This document shows positions 36,639-46,345 of a DNA stretch of 64,000 bases, in pieces. The stretch's first letter is position 1; the number at the start of each line of letters is the position of its first letter. Both the position numbers and the translations under genes were made by a program. The DNA comes from Schlesneria sp. DSM 10557 (GTDB taxonomy: Bacteria; Planctomycetota; Planctomycetia; Planctomycetales; Planctomycetaceae), in contig NZ_CP124747.1 in assembly GCF_041860085.1 (NCBI RefSeq), positions 6,719,001 to 6,783,000 on the forward strand, read 5' to 3'. The notes under the pieces are model-generated. The model searched no databases and was not told the DNA's origin. It saw nothing but the letters and a program-made list of their open reading frames with translations.

Positions 36639-37763
36639 TCAGCCGCGCTCGGAAAGGGGAAGAAAGGGGCGTTCCGGCTGGCCGACATAGACGGCCCGTG
36701 GTCTGATCGGCTGCGGAGTCTGCTGCTGCTCGATGAAATGAGCGGCCCAGCCCACCGTCCGGCTGATCACAAACAGCGGCACGAATAAGTCAGAATCGAG
36801 CCCCAGATAATGCAGCATTCGCGCTGCGGGCCAGTCATAGCTGGGCAGAAACTGCTGTTCGTCCCAGACAGCGGATTCAATGGCTGACGAAACCTCTTCC
36901 ATATTCATTTTGCCGACTTCAAGGGCGACGTCCCGGCAGATGGGACGGAGCAACTCCGACCGGGGATCTGAAGTCCGGTAAACTCGATGCCAGAAGCCCG
37001 GCATCCGTTCGTACTGTTTGAGGACCGCGCGGACGATCGAGGGAGCGGCAGCGGGCGATTCGACTGCTTCCAGGATATCGATGGCCTGACGGCCGGGACC
37101 TCCATGCCAAACCCCCTTCATCGCACAGATCCCCGCGATGACCGATGACAGAAAATCGGATCGAGTGGACGCCACGATCCGCGCACAATAAGTCGACGGG
37201 GTGAGCTCGTGTTCGGCGCTGAGGATCAAGAAGGCGTCAAGGGCTCGCTCTGCCAGGGGTGACGGCTCGCGATCGGTCAGGCTCCAGTAGAGATATCCTG
37301 CGTAGCTCAGATCGTCACGCGGCTCGGCCGGCTCGAGCCCTCGCGCAATCCGGTGGCGTGTTGCCAGCAGCAACGGGTACTGGGCGAGCAACCGCTGCAG
37401 CGTTTCCCAGACGTCATTCGGAGAGAGCTCTTCTTCGTAAGCATCCGATAACGCCAGCAGGTTGACTCCGGTCCGCAGAATATCAATCGCAGGGACGTTC
37501 AGCGGTAAACGCTCGATAAAGTTGACGATGTCTTGTTCGAGGACGGCCGCTTCGCTCATGACCGCCTGCATATCGGCGAGTTGTTCCTGCGAGGGAAGGT
37601 TGCCCTGGACGATCAGGAAGGTCGTTTCCAGAAAACTGGATTCTTCGACCAGCTCTGAAACAGGATAGCCCCGGTAAAGTAGATCACCGTCAATCGACGA
37701 AATGGTCGTCTCACTGTTAGTGCGTTTCTCCATGTGTGGGCTGGGAACAGCAGAGTGACTCAT
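36639..37763 (-). CDS. Citrate synthase family protein
   Basis: A 374-residue citrate/2-methylcitrate synthase-type enzyme. The catalytic residues are recognisable: His in SAEHELTPSTYCAR, His in GFWHRVYRTSDPRSE, and Asp in PSYDWPAARMLHYL. The active-site loop reads WHGGPGRQAIDIL rather than the common GPLHGGAN. SSIDGDLLYRGYPV near residue 21 fits the family's N-terminus. I chose ATG at 37763 because the longer frame (to 37886) adds non-family sequence. Whether oxaloacetate plus acetyl-CoA or propionyl-CoA is used cannot be read. The divergence from consensus at the loop leaves some doubt about the exact reaction. Confidence 0.85.
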   Translation of the reverse strand: MSHSAVPSPHMEKRTNSETTISSIDGDLLYRGYPVSELVEESSFLETTFLIVQGNLPSQEQLADMQAVMSEAAVLEQDIVNFIERLPLNVPAIDILRTGVNLLALSDAYEEELSPNDVWETLQRLLAQYPLLLATRHRIARGLEPAEPRDDLSYAGYLYWSLTDREPSPLAERALDAFLILSAEHELTPSTYCARIVASTRSDFLSSVIAGICAMKGVWHGGPGRQAIDILEAVESPAAAPSIVRAVLKQYERMPGFWHRVYRTSDPRSELLRPICRDVALEVGKMNMEEVSSAIESAVWDEQQFLPSYDWPAARMLHYLGLDSDLFVPLFVISRTVGWAAHFIEQQQTPQPIRPRAVYVGQPERPFLPLSERG

Positions 37764-37913
37764 TCGCAATCCATTGTAGAAGGGCAACCGGATAATCCAC
37801 TTTGCACATTCTAGCGCAAAATGGGCTGCGACGAAACGGTCGACAGTGTTCCTTTGCAAACCATTGTATTCGTTTTGATGGATCACTGGCGTCTATGAAT
37901 CAGACAGTCACGA

Positions 37914-39428
37914 TCACCGGTTCTGATGAGTGATTCCTGCCCAGTCGTCGGTGCGGAACGGGGATGCAGGCAGTCCGGCTCCGTTGAAGAGATTCCCGTC
38001 CGGGTTGTCGCCCCAGGCGTACCGGACAGCAACCGGCGCTGGTACCTCGGACGATGAAACGCGGACGACGTTCCCTTCGATTCGGGCAGTGGCCCAGACG
38101 AATTTCTTGTCGGCCCCCGCGATCGCAAAACCTCGCAGGTCGCCCCCTTGGGCAACTAATCCGTCGCCGATGTCCTGAAATTCAAGCTCAATCGTACTTT
38201 CCATGACCTTCATGGATTTGTACCGCGGTCCACTCGCAACGATGTCTTGTCCGTATGCCACCTGAAGTGCAGCAATGGCGAGTCGCTTGCCCACAACTTG
38301 CTTGTTTCGGGGGTGAATGTCCCTCGGTTCGCCAACATCCATCGTCACCGCCATCCCCGTTCGGGGGACGGACAGAGACATCAGTTGCGCCTCGCGTAAT
38401 TCCGCCCACGCACTCTCTTCAGGTTCGTCCGGTCGATCGGGTTTCGATTTTTCAGGAACGTAGTTGGGGAGTTGCACAAACAGAAACGGAAAGTCTCCCA
38501 GCCCCCATTGCCGCCGCCAGTTGCTGATCAGCAGAGGAAACAACTTGCGGTATTGAAACGCACGCCCCGTGTTGGATTCGCCCTGATACCAGATGGCTCC
38601 TTTGATCCCGTATCCCTGAATCGGAGCGATCATGCCGTTGTACAGGACAGACGCTCGGTTGGGATTGTTGGCCTGGCTGGGATCGGTGCTCGCGCGTTCG
38701 GCCCGTTCGAGGATTTTTGCGAAGTCTTCGTCAGACTTGAGAGCCGCCTGACTGGTCCATGCTTCACAGATGGAACCTCCATGCGTCAGCTGAACCAGGC
38801 CGATCGGTCGCTTCAGTCGCTGGTGCAATTCGCGACCGAAGAAATAGGCCACGGCGCTCATTCCTCCGATCGAATCGGGCGAACATTCGACCCATTTCCC
38901 GTCATTGTCGTCCTGCGGGACCCTCGCAGTGCTCCGTTCTGCTTTGAAGAATCGAATGGATGGAAACTTTGCTTCCGCGATCTCTTCCTGATGATTGAGC
39001 GATGCGCTGACGGGCCATTCCATATTGGACTGGCCTGAACAGATCCAGACGTCCCCGAAGAGGACGTTGGTCAGTGTCACGGTGTTCTTTCCGGTGACCG
39101 TGACTTCGACTTGAGCGGGCTTACTGCGGCCGGGAAGACGGAGACTCCAGCGGCCGTCGGCGGCCGTTACCACGTTCGCAGATTCGGGCTTCGTCGTATC
39201 ACCGGGGTCCTTGGAAGTGATCGTCACCGTCACTTCCTCACCTGGCTCGGCCCAACCCCAGAAGGGGACTTCCTTGCCCGTCTGCAGGACCATATGATCG
39301 CTGAAAATGCCAGGCAGCTTGATATCAGCCCTCGCTGATGTGGTCACCGCAATCAACGCTATTGCGGAGATGACGGCGATACAGCGAGACGACATACGTG
39401 ATGTTCCGATCTTGAGCCAGTGAGACAT
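37914..39428 (-). CDS. Secreted sialate O-acetylesterase-like (SASA) protein
   Basis: A 504-residue protein with a signal peptide (hydrophobic stretch about residues 16-35, ending SARA-D). An Ig-like N-terminal domain (FWGWAEPGEEVTVTI, DGRWSLRLPG) precedes the SGNH hydrolase part: ICSGQSNMEWPV with the catalytic Ser (about residue 133) and the distal AVTMDVGEPRDIHPRNKQ with Asp and His. It removes acetyl esters from carbohydrates; sialic acid is only the founding substrate, and plant or algal glycans are as likely here. ATG at 39395 is a possible start that fits the signal peptide equally well. It stands alone between unrelated genes. Confidence 0.88.
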   Translation of the reverse strand: MSHWLKIGTSRMSSRCIAVISAIALIAVTTSARADIKLPGIFSDHMVLQTGKEVPFWGWAEPGEEVTVTITSKDPGDTTKPESANVVTAADGRWSLRLPGRSKPAQVEVTVTGKNTVTLTNVLFGDVWICSGQSNMEWPVSASLNHQEEIAEAKFPSIRFFKAERSTARVPQDDNDGKWVECSPDSIGGMSAVAYFFGRELHQRLKRPIGLVQLTHGGSICEAWTSQAALKSDEDFAKILERAERASTDPSQANNPNRASVLYNGMIAPIQGYGIKGAIWYQGESNTGRAFQYRKLFPLLISNWRRQWGLGDFPFLFVQLPNYVPEKSKPDRPDEPEESAWAELREAQLMSLSVPRTGMAVTMDVGEPRDIHPRNKQVVGKRLAIAALQVAYGQDIVASGPRYKSMKVMESTIELEFQDIGDGLVAQGGDLRGFAIAGADKKFVWATARIEGNVVRVSSSEVPAPVAVRYAWGDNPDGNLFNGAGLPASPFRTDDWAGITHQNR

Positions 39429-39586
39429 TGCCCGACGGACTTTACTCGTCAGGGTCCCATCGAATTGAAGGAAACACTCTGCCTCGTGGCACGAGTGTAT
39501 CGTGTCCGGGACAATTCTTGCTATCGTGATTCAAGGGGATACAACGGGAATTCCCTCCCGGAAACACTACGACCGAAAAACTGATT

Positions 39587-40255
39587 ATGCCAGTCCCATT
39601 TCTGATTATCGACGGCTACAACCTGATGCACGCCGCGGGTTTGGCACGTGTCTACCATCCTCCGGGCGACCTTGCGAACAAACGGCTGACTCTGCTGGCA
39701 AAGCTGGCACGTCGCATGAGTGTGGAAGAGCGGAAACGGTGTACGGTTGTGTTCGATGCACAGGACGCTCCGCGGGGTCTGCCCGCTCGATACACGCATG
39801 AAATGATGATCGTCCTGTTTGCAGAACCGGGACACGAAGCAGATGAAATGATTGAGACGTTGATCAGCCAGCATTCAGCCCCCCGTCAATTGAAGGTGAT
39901 TTCGAGTGATCACCGCTTGCAGACGGCCATCCGCAGGCGGCGCGGAATGGCGATGGATAGCGAGGTCTTTCTGAAAGAACTCGATTCTCCCCATCGTCAG
40001 GTTAGTTCCACGGGAAAGTCCGTCTCGCCAAATTCGCCACGGGAAGAGGATGTAGGCTTCTGGCTGGACGAATTTGAGGGTGTCAGCCCGCAAGCGATTC
40101 AGGATGAAGTCCGAGCAGAAAACGCCGCTCCGAAAAATGATTGGGAGTCGCACGTGGAGCAGATTCAAAAGCAGGTGCAGGACCAGTCCCAGCTTGAACA
40201 ATGGTTGAACGAGTCTGCGCAGTCGAAGCCGCGCGGCAAGCCCAAAAGGCTGTGA
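39587..40255 (+). CDS. YacP-like NYN domain protein (putative RNase)
   Basis: A 222-residue protein. Residues 1-125 form a YacP/NYN domain: FLIIDGYNLMHAAGL (5-19) with the conserved Asp9 and Asn12, VVFDAQDAPRGLP (about 59-71), EADEMIETLI (about 85-94) and ISSDHRLQ (about 105-112). This PIN-like fold binds metal and cuts RNA; Bacillus YacP (Rae1) is the best-known relative. The C-terminal 90 residues are charged and low in conservation and have a Gln-rich stretch. No operon partner is visible. It is probably cytoplasmic. Confidence 0.85.
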   Translation: MPVPFLIIDGYNLMHAAGLARVYHPPGDLANKRLTLLAKLARRMSVEERKRCTVVFDAQDAPRGLPARYTHEMMIVLFAEPGHEADEMIETLISQHSAPRQLKVISSDHRLQTAIRRRRGMAMDSEVFLKELDSPHRQVSSTGKSVSPNSPREEDVGFWLDEFEGVSPQAIQDEVRAENAAPKNDWESHVEQIQKQVQDQSQLEQWLNESAQSKPRGKPKRL

Positions 40256-40378
40256 CAGGCTGAAACAGATCCGACTGCGAATTTCTGCGGGGTCACGATC
40301 TGTTCTACAGTGCAGCGTAGCCTTAGCCGCAGAACCCAGAGACGATTCTAACTTCAATCAACTGGAGACACTCCCGAG

Positions 40379-42280
40379 ATGCAAGCCGTTATTCGTCTTT
40401 GTGTGCTTCGAGCAAATCGATCGATGGTGACCACGTTGGTACTGATCGCATCCGTGGTCGGATCCACTCGTCTGGTGCAGGCGCAAGGTGGGGAATACGT
40501 CAAAGCGAATTACACAAAGTACGAGTACCGTATCCCCATGCGGGATGGCAAAACGCTCTTCACCGCAGTCTATGAACCGAAAGATGAGTCAAAGACTTAC
40601 CCGATTCTGCTCAGTCGGACTCCGTACAGTTTAAAGCCGTACGGCGTTGACCAGTACCGCGAGAACCTGGGGCCTTCGACGTTGTTCGGCAAAGCAGGCT
40701 ACATTTTCGTGTACCAAGACGTGCGAGGCCGCTGGATGTCGGAAGGTGACTTCGTCGACATGCGTCCTCATCTGGCTGTCAAAAGCGGTCCCGACCAGAT
40801 TGATGAAAGTACGGATACCTGGGACACAATCGAGTGGTTGATCAAGCACCTGCCCAATCACAATGGCAAGGTTGGCATGTACGGGATTTCGTATCCCGGC
40901 TTCTATACCAGCGCGGGAATGATCGACGCTCATCCGGCGCTTGCCGCCTGCTCGCCACAGGCCCCCATCGCCGACTGGTTTATCGGTGATGACTGGCACC
41001 ATAACGGAGCCTTACAACTTCCGCATGTCTTCAACTTCATGGCGCGTCACGGTCACAACCGGCCTGAACCGTCAAAAAAGATCGATCATCAATTCGATCA
41101 TGGCACTCCGGACGGTTATGAGTTCTTCCTGAAACTCGGACCCCTGCCGAATGCGGATTCCCGCTACTACAAAGGGGACGTCCCCTTCTGGAACGAGGTC
41201 ATGAAGCATGGGACGTACGATGAATTCTGGAAGGCACGAAACCTCCGCCCCCACTTGAAAAATATTCGGCCGGCCGTGATGACGGTCGGTGGCTGGTTCG
41301 ATGCAGAAAACCTTTTCGGTGCCCTTGAAACGTACAAGCAAATTGAACGAAGCAGCCCGGGAACTTCGAACATGCTCGTCATGGGCCCGTGGGTGCACGG
41401 AGGATGGGCGGGTGGCGACGGCGAATCTCTGGGGCACGTCTCATTCAATGCCAAGACCTCGATTTTTTATCGTGAGAAGATCGAATTTCCCTTCTTTGAG
41501 TACCACCTGAAAGGGGAAGGAAAGCTCGCACATCCGGAAGCGTGGGTTTTCGAAACCGGGACGAACCTGTGGCGTCAGTACGAGACCTGGCCGCCGAAAG
41601 AGTTCAAACCTCGGACATTCTTTTTCAGTTCACGAGGACAGCTTCGGACTCAGCCTCCGGAATCCCCAGATGATGCTGGCTACGATGAATATCTCAGCGA
41701 TCCGGCACGTCCCGTCCCGTTTATCGATAAAACGGTGATTGGCATGGTTCCGGAATACATGACCGCCGATCAGCGACATGCGTCGCGTCGCCCGGACGTG
41801 TTGGTCTACGAGACTGAAATTCTGGAAACCGACTTGCGCGTTGCGGGGCCGATTGAGGTCGAACTCTACGTATCAACAACCGGTACCGATGCTGACTGGG
41901 TCGTCAAGGTGATTGATGTTTACCCTGGTGACTATCCCGATCCCAAAGAAAATCCGTCCGGTGTCCGGATGGGTGGGTATCAGCAACTGGTTCGCGGTGA
42001 TGTCTTCCGGGGCAAGTTTCGGAACAGTTTCGAAAAGCCGGAACCGTTTAACCCGAACCGCATCGAGAAAGTGAAATTCACCCTCCCCGATATCTGCCAT
42101 GCTTTTCGCCCCGGACACCGCCTGATGGTCCAGGTTCAAAGCAGCTGGTTCCCACTGATTGACAGAAATCCCCAGAAGTTCGTCGACATCTATACGGCAA
42201 AGCCCGAAGATTTCCAGAAGGCAACACATCGAGTCTATCGCTCTTCTGAAACACCTTCTCAAATCAAAATCCTGAACTAG
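40379..42280 (+). CDS. Secreted CocE/NonD family hydrolase (X-Pro dipeptidyl-peptidase-like)
   Basis: A 633-residue alpha/beta hydrolase. A signal peptide (about residues 18-36, ending VQAQ) is followed by the S15-type core: RIPMRDGKTLFTAVYEP (51-67), VYQDVRGRWMSEGDF (111-125) and the nucleophile Ser171 in YGISYPGF. The C-terminal beta-sandwich domain (about 440-625) includes VLVYETEILETDLRVAGP and RPGHRLMVQVQSSWFP, typical of CocE and glutaryl-7-ACA acylase relatives. The substrate may be an ester or peptide amide. The C-terminus is intact. Confidence 0.9.
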   Translation: MQAVIRLCVLRANRSMVTTLVLIASVVGSTRLVQAQGGEYVKANYTKYEYRIPMRDGKTLFTAVYEPKDESKTYPILLSRTPYSLKPYGVDQYRENLGPSTLFGKAGYIFVYQDVRGRWMSEGDFVDMRPHLAVKSGPDQIDESTDTWDTIEWLIKHLPNHNGKVGMYGISYPGFYTSAGMIDAHPALAACSPQAPIADWFIGDDWHHNGALQLPHVFNFMARHGHNRPEPSKKIDHQFDHGTPDGYEFFLKLGPLPNADSRYYKGDVPFWNEVMKHGTYDEFWKARNLRPHLKNIRPAVMTVGGWFDAENLFGALETYKQIERSSPGTSNMLVMGPWVHGGWAGGDGESLGHVSFNAKTSIFYREKIEFPFFEYHLKGEGKLAHPEAWVFETGTNLWRQYETWPPKEFKPRTFFFSSRGQLRTQPPESPDDAGYDEYLSDPARPVPFIDKTVIGMVPEYMTADQRHASRRPDVLVYETEILETDLRVAGPIEVELYVSTTGTDADWVVKVIDVYPGDYPDPKENPSGVRMGGYQQLVRGDVFRGKFRNSFEKPEPFNPNRIEKVKFTLPDICHAFRPGHRLMVQVQSSWFPLIDRNPQKFVDIYTAKPEDFQKATHRVYRSSETPSQIKILN

Positions 42281-42737
42281 CAGGCGGACCTCTGGACTGT
42301 GACTGTTTTATCTGTGACTGTTCTAAGATGTGAATGAATGATGAGCGAGATCCAGGTTTCAAGCCCTGCGAAATAGATCCCCCTGGAGATCGTTTATGAA
42401 TAATGTGATTGATGCTCCACGGGGTCGCAGCGAAGGTTGAACATCTGGAATTCCTCTCAGATATGTTCATGCCGACACGTGGTATTGACTGCGCCTCGAA
42501 TAATGCCACGTCGTCCAATAAACGTGAGTCACCTGGGTCTGCAATCGCGCGTTCTACGTACTTCGCGAATGGATTTTTTGAGAGCCAAATGCAATGATAT
42601 AACGGTTTGGAAAGGATCTGAATTCTGGAATTGAGACTCACACTGACGGGCTTCGACGTTTGGTTTTCAGGAATTTGATCGTTCGAACGAGCCACCTCAT
42701 CAAAATTCGAGTTCACCTCACAGGAAATTCTGTGTCT
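42281..42737. other. 457-base intergenic region
   Basis: The region lies between the CocE-type hydrolase and the HlyD-type adaptor. An 11-base direct repeat CTGTGACTGTT occurs at 42297-42307 and 42312-42322. No recognisable frame, and no sure promoter, although one for the export operon must be here. Confidence 0.45.
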
Positions 42738-43991
42738 ATGTCCGAAACCTCTGCCGCGAACGCTTCGCTCAAAGATCGCGTTCAATCGCTCAGGTTACCC
42801 CCACCGAATCAGTCGTCTGGGGCCGGCTCAAAGCTCCCCTGGGTGCTCTTGCTGGGGATGACCTGTGCGACTGCCTATTTGCTGTTCGCAGGAAGCCCTC
42901 TCGTGAAACAGGAGGGAACCGCTTCTCAGGCGAGCGTCCAACCTTCGACGACAGCCCCCGCCGAGCAGCCGACCGCGCCAAAGCCGCCTGGACCTCCCTC
43001 GTCAGGACCTGTGGTGGAATCCAAGGGATACATCATCCCGGAACAACAGATTCTGGTCAGTCCGCAAGTGAGCGGGCGCGTGATCGAGTTGAATTTTGAG
43101 GCGGGGCAGAGGATCGAAAAAGGCTTCGTTCTGGCCGTACTCGACAACACGGAGTATCTCGCCGAATTCGAACGAGTCTCGGGGCAACTCGAAGCAGCAC
43201 GCGAGAACCTTGCCGAATTGCGTGAGGGATCGCGTCCCGACGAGATCAAGCAAGTGCAGGCCGACCTCGCCGAGTCACAAACCAATCTGGAGCAGGCCGA
43301 ACGAGACTACAAACGGGCGAAGGACCTGCTGACGAATGGCTTCGGCAATCGACAAGACTTTGAAACGGCTCAGTCCCAGTATCAGATGCTCAGAAAACGG
43401 GTCGACAAGTTGGCCGCGACCGCACAGCTCATGATCGACGGACCGCGTCCGGAACGAAAACGTGCTGCAGAAGCTCAGGTCAGGCAGGCGGAAGCCGAAG
43501 TGCGACGCGCCAAGTGGCGACTGGATAATTGCATCATCGTGGCTCCGATTTCCGGCACCGTTCTGAAAAAGAATGCGGAACTGGGAAACCTGGTGAATCC
43601 GGTTGCCTTCAATGGTTCCTTCAGTCTGTGTGACATGGCGGATCTCTCCAAACTGGAGGTCGAGCTCTCTGTGCAGGAGCGGGAAATTTCCAAGGTGAGA
43701 AAAGGCCAGCGGTGTCGCGTTCAGCCTGAAGCCTTCATGGACCGGTATTATGACGGTGTCGTCTCACGGCTGATGCCCATCGCCGACCGTGCCAAGGGAG
43801 CTGTCCCGGTCCGTGTCCGGTTGAAAGTTCCTCCTGAAGAGGAAGGGCAGTATTTGAGGCCCGAGATGGGAGCCCTCGTGAAATTCTACGCCGATCTGGT
43901 TGAAGAAGAGGAACCGGCTGCGTTCTCTGACCCTGCTCCCGAGACGGGGGATGTTGATCCCGGCCTGACTGAGGGGCCACCAGAGACGTAG
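42738..43991 (+). CDS. HlyD/MacA-type periplasmic adaptor of an ABC exporter
   Basis: A 417-residue membrane-fusion protein. A single transmembrane anchor lies at about residues 34-52 (WVLLLGMTCATAYLLFAG), then a Pro/Ala-rich linker. The biotinyl-lipoyl-like half motif SPQVSGRVIELNFEAGQRIEKG (about 98-119) is followed by a long alpha-helical hairpin (about 135-240) and VAPISGTVLKKNAELGNLV, the second half motif. A beta-barrel domain closes the protein. ATG at 42738 avoids the non-family leader of the longer frame. With the next three genes it forms an exporter of the MacAB/DevBCA type; no outer-membrane channel is present here. Confidence 0.9.
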   Translation: MSETSAANASLKDRVQSLRLPPPNQSSGAGSKLPWVLLLGMTCATAYLLFAGSPLVKQEGTASQASVQPSTTAPAEQPTAPKPPGPPSSGPVVESKGYIIPEQQILVSPQVSGRVIELNFEAGQRIEKGFVLAVLDNTEYLAEFERVSGQLEAARENLAELREGSRPDEIKQVQADLAESQTNLEQAERDYKRAKDLLTNGFGNRQDFETAQSQYQMLRKRVDKLAATAQLMIDGPRPERKRAAEAQVRQAEAEVRRAKWRLDNCIIVAPISGTVLKKNAELGNLVNPVAFNGSFSLCDMADLSKLEVELSVQEREISKVRKGQRCRVQPEAFMDRYYDGVVSRLMPIADRAKGAVPVRVRLKVPPEEEGQYLRPEMGALVKFYADLVEEEEPAAFSDPAPETGDVDPGLTEGPPET

Positions 43992-44164
43992 CAGACAATC
44001 CTGATACGGGCTCGATGCCCCCGACGGCTCACTCTCTAACTGCCTTTCAGACCATACTGTTCACAACGAGAGAACTCACCAAAACCTGACGTCCCCCGTG
44101 AGGAATGGATTCTGCGAATGCATCCAGCGGGGATCGGGTTTCTTTCGCCAGCAAGGAATTGCTC

Positions 44165-44875
44165 ATGTCGTCGTCTGATCCGTGCGTCGAAGTCCAGGAT
44201 GTTCATAAGTCATTTCGGCGAGGAAGCGAACTACTGGACGTTCTGAATGGCCTCAATCTGGTCGTTCAGCAAGGAGAGTTCGTTTCACTGATGGGGCCGT
44301 CGGGCTCTGGCAAGACAACGCTGCTCAACCTGATTGCCGGTCTGGATCGACCGACGTCAGGCAGCATTCGCGTGCAGGGAGAAGAGATCTCGCGGATGTC
44401 GGAAGGGCAACTTGCCGGCTGGCGAACCCGAAGTCTCGGATTCATCTTCCAGTTTTACCACCTGTTGCCGGTTCTGTCGGCGTTTCGAAATGTCGAGCTT
44501 CCCCTGCTGCTGCTACCCCTGTCGGCATCACAACGAAAGCAGCAGGTGACGACGGCCTTGGAAATTGTCGGGTTGAAAGACCGCATGTGGCATCGCCCGG
44601 GGCAGTTGTCCGGGGGACAACAGCAGCGCGTCGGGATCGCACGCGCGATTGTGACCGATCCCGCCCTGATCGTCGCGGACGAACCGACCGGGGACCTTGA
44701 TGCGAAGTCGGCGGACGAGATTCTGAACTTGCTCGTCGAACTCAAAGAGTCACTCAATAAGACCATCGTCATGGTGACCCACGACCCGCGCGCGGCGGAT
44801 CGGGCCGATCGCCTGGTTCATCTGGAGAAAGGTCGACTTGCTTCGCAGACCGTGCAGGAAGTCGGTCAGGTCTGA
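44165..44875 (+). CDS. ABC exporter ATP-binding protein (LolD/MacB-type)
   Basis: A 236-residue ATPase. Walker [10 protein letters not shown] (about residues 44-52), the Q-loop FQFYHLLP, signature [15 protein letters not shown] (about 146-160) and Walker [11 protein letters not shown], followed by MVTHD. ATG at 44165 has AAGGA 7 bases upstream; the frame is open to 44105. Powers the two FtsX-type permeases encoded next, 133 bases downstream. Family members drive lipoprotein release, macrolide or peptide export, or glycolipid export. Confidence 0.93.
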   Translation: MSSSDPCVEVQDVHKSFRRGSELLDVLNGLNLVVQQGEFVSLMGPSGSGKTTLLNLIAGLDRPTSGSIRVQGEEISRMSEGQLAGWRTRSLGFIFQFYHLLPVLSAFRNVELPLLLLPLSASQRKQQVTTALEIVGLKDRMWHRPGQLSGGQQQRVGIARAIVTDPALIVADEPTGDLDAKSADEILNLLVELKESLNKTIVMVTHDPRAADRADRLVHLEKGRLASQTVQEVGQV

Positions 44876-45008
44876 TCTGCAGTGCTGACTCTTTTTCGTC
44901 GACGCAAGGGCCGGATCCGATTGCCCCATCGCCCCGAGTCGACTGTCTCTCTCCATTCGAATGATCAGCTAATCGCAAGATTCGCTGTAATAATCGTGGG
45001 ACCCCGCC

Positions 45009-46274
45009 ATGAAATTTTTAGTACTCGTGTTTGAGAATATCGCTCGCAATCCCGTGCGTACGATTCTGACGTCGCTCGGAACGATGATGCTGGTGCTTGT
45101 CGTGACACTGGTCTTCACCGTTCTCACGACGCTCGACTATGTCACGAAGGAAAAGAGTGCCAATATCAAGGCGATCGTCACGGAGAAGTGGCAGGCACCC
45201 AGCCTGCTTCCTTACTCCTACGCGGCGGGATTGTCTGAAGGGGCCGCAGATCCCAACGATCCGAATGCAGTCCGGCCGCAGGATTCCATGAGCTGGGGCT
45301 TTTTCGTCGGCTCAACAGAATCCAATCCCGCGAAACGGGGCTACGAGAACCTGTTCTTCGCGTTCATCATGGAACCCGAAAAAGCTCGTACGATGCTGGA
45401 CGGCATCGATGTTTTGACTGACGAGCAGGCCGCCCCTCTGATCGCAGGGATCAAGAGGATGAACGAGATTCGCAATGGTGTGATCATTGGTCCGGGACGA
45501 CTCGAGAAGATGAAAAAGCGGATTGGTGATCGAATCACCGGATACAGCCGCAACTACCGCGACATTAATCTGGAAATGGAAATCGTCGGGACATTTCCGA
45601 AGGAAGCGACACAGTACACGGACAGCGCCATCATCAATCGTGAATATTTCGAGGCGCAGATGGATGCCTACAAGTTGACGAATGGGAATAAGCCTCATCC
45701 TCTGGCGGATAAAACACTCAGTCTCGTCTGGCTGCGTGTTCCCGATCGAGTTTCGTTCAACAAGCTGACCGAGCAGATTCTGACCGCCCCTTCGTACACG
45801 AATCCGCCTGTCAAATGTGAGACCTCGTCGACGGGGATTTCCTCGTTTCTGGATGCCTATCGGGACATTATCTGGGGTGTTCGCTGGTTGCTGGCTCCCG
45901 CCTGCATGATGGTGCTGGCACTGGTGATTTCGAACGCGATCAGTATCAGTGTGCGTGAACGCCGGACTGAATTTGCGGTGCTGAAAGTGCTGGGGTTTCT
46001 CCCCTGGCAGATCCTGACACTGGTTCTTGGCGAGGCGCTGTTGATCGGAACGTTATCCGGACTGCTCAGTGCCGGACTGGCCTATGGCGTGATTAACGGT
46101 ATCTGGGGTGGTCTTCCGTTCCCGATTGCGTTCTTCCCCAGCTTTGCCGTTCCGATCGACTGTTTGTGGTGGGGGGCCGGGATGGGTGCCGCGACCGCCT
46201 TTGCGGGAAGTTTCGTCCCCGCGATCACTGCCCGCGGTGTGCGTGTCTCGGACGTTTTCTCGAAAGTTGCCTGA
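45009..46274 (+). CDS. FtsX-type ABC permease (first)
   Basis: A 421-residue permease. N-terminal transmembrane helix at about 17-42 after FENIARNPVRTILT, a large extracytoplasmic domain (about 45-290), and three helices in the FtsX domain from about 290: LLAPACMMVLALVISNAI, then the cytoplasmic RERRTEFAVLKVLGF coupling motif, and two more helices. The length and topology match MacB or LolC/E halves without a fused ATPase. It follows the ATPase and is followed 71 bases later by a second, longer permease. The cargo is unknown. Confidence 0.9.
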   Translation: MKFLVLVFENIARNPVRTILTSLGTMMLVLVVTLVFTVLTTLDYVTKEKSANIKAIVTEKWQAPSLLPYSYAAGLSEGAADPNDPNAVRPQDSMSWGFFVGSTESNPAKRGYENLFFAFIMEPEKARTMLDGIDVLTDEQAAPLIAGIKRMNEIRNGVIIGPGRLEKMKKRIGDRITGYSRNYRDINLEMEIVGTFPKEATQYTDSAIINREYFEAQMDAYKLTNGNKPHPLADKTLSLVWLRVPDRVSFNKLTEQILTAPSYTNPPVKCETSSTGISSFLDAYRDIIWGVRWLLAPACMMVLALVISNAISISVRERRTEFAVLKVLGFLPWQILTLVLGEALLIGTLSGLLSAGLAYGVINGIWGGLPFPIAFFPSFAVPIDCLWWGAGMGAATAFAGSFVPAITARGVRVSDVFSKVA

Positions 46275-46345
46275 GCGACCCGGTTCGCTTCGCCACTGTC
46301 ACCCGCATAAGCCTTTGACTTATTCCTCAATCTCCGAGGTTTTTG

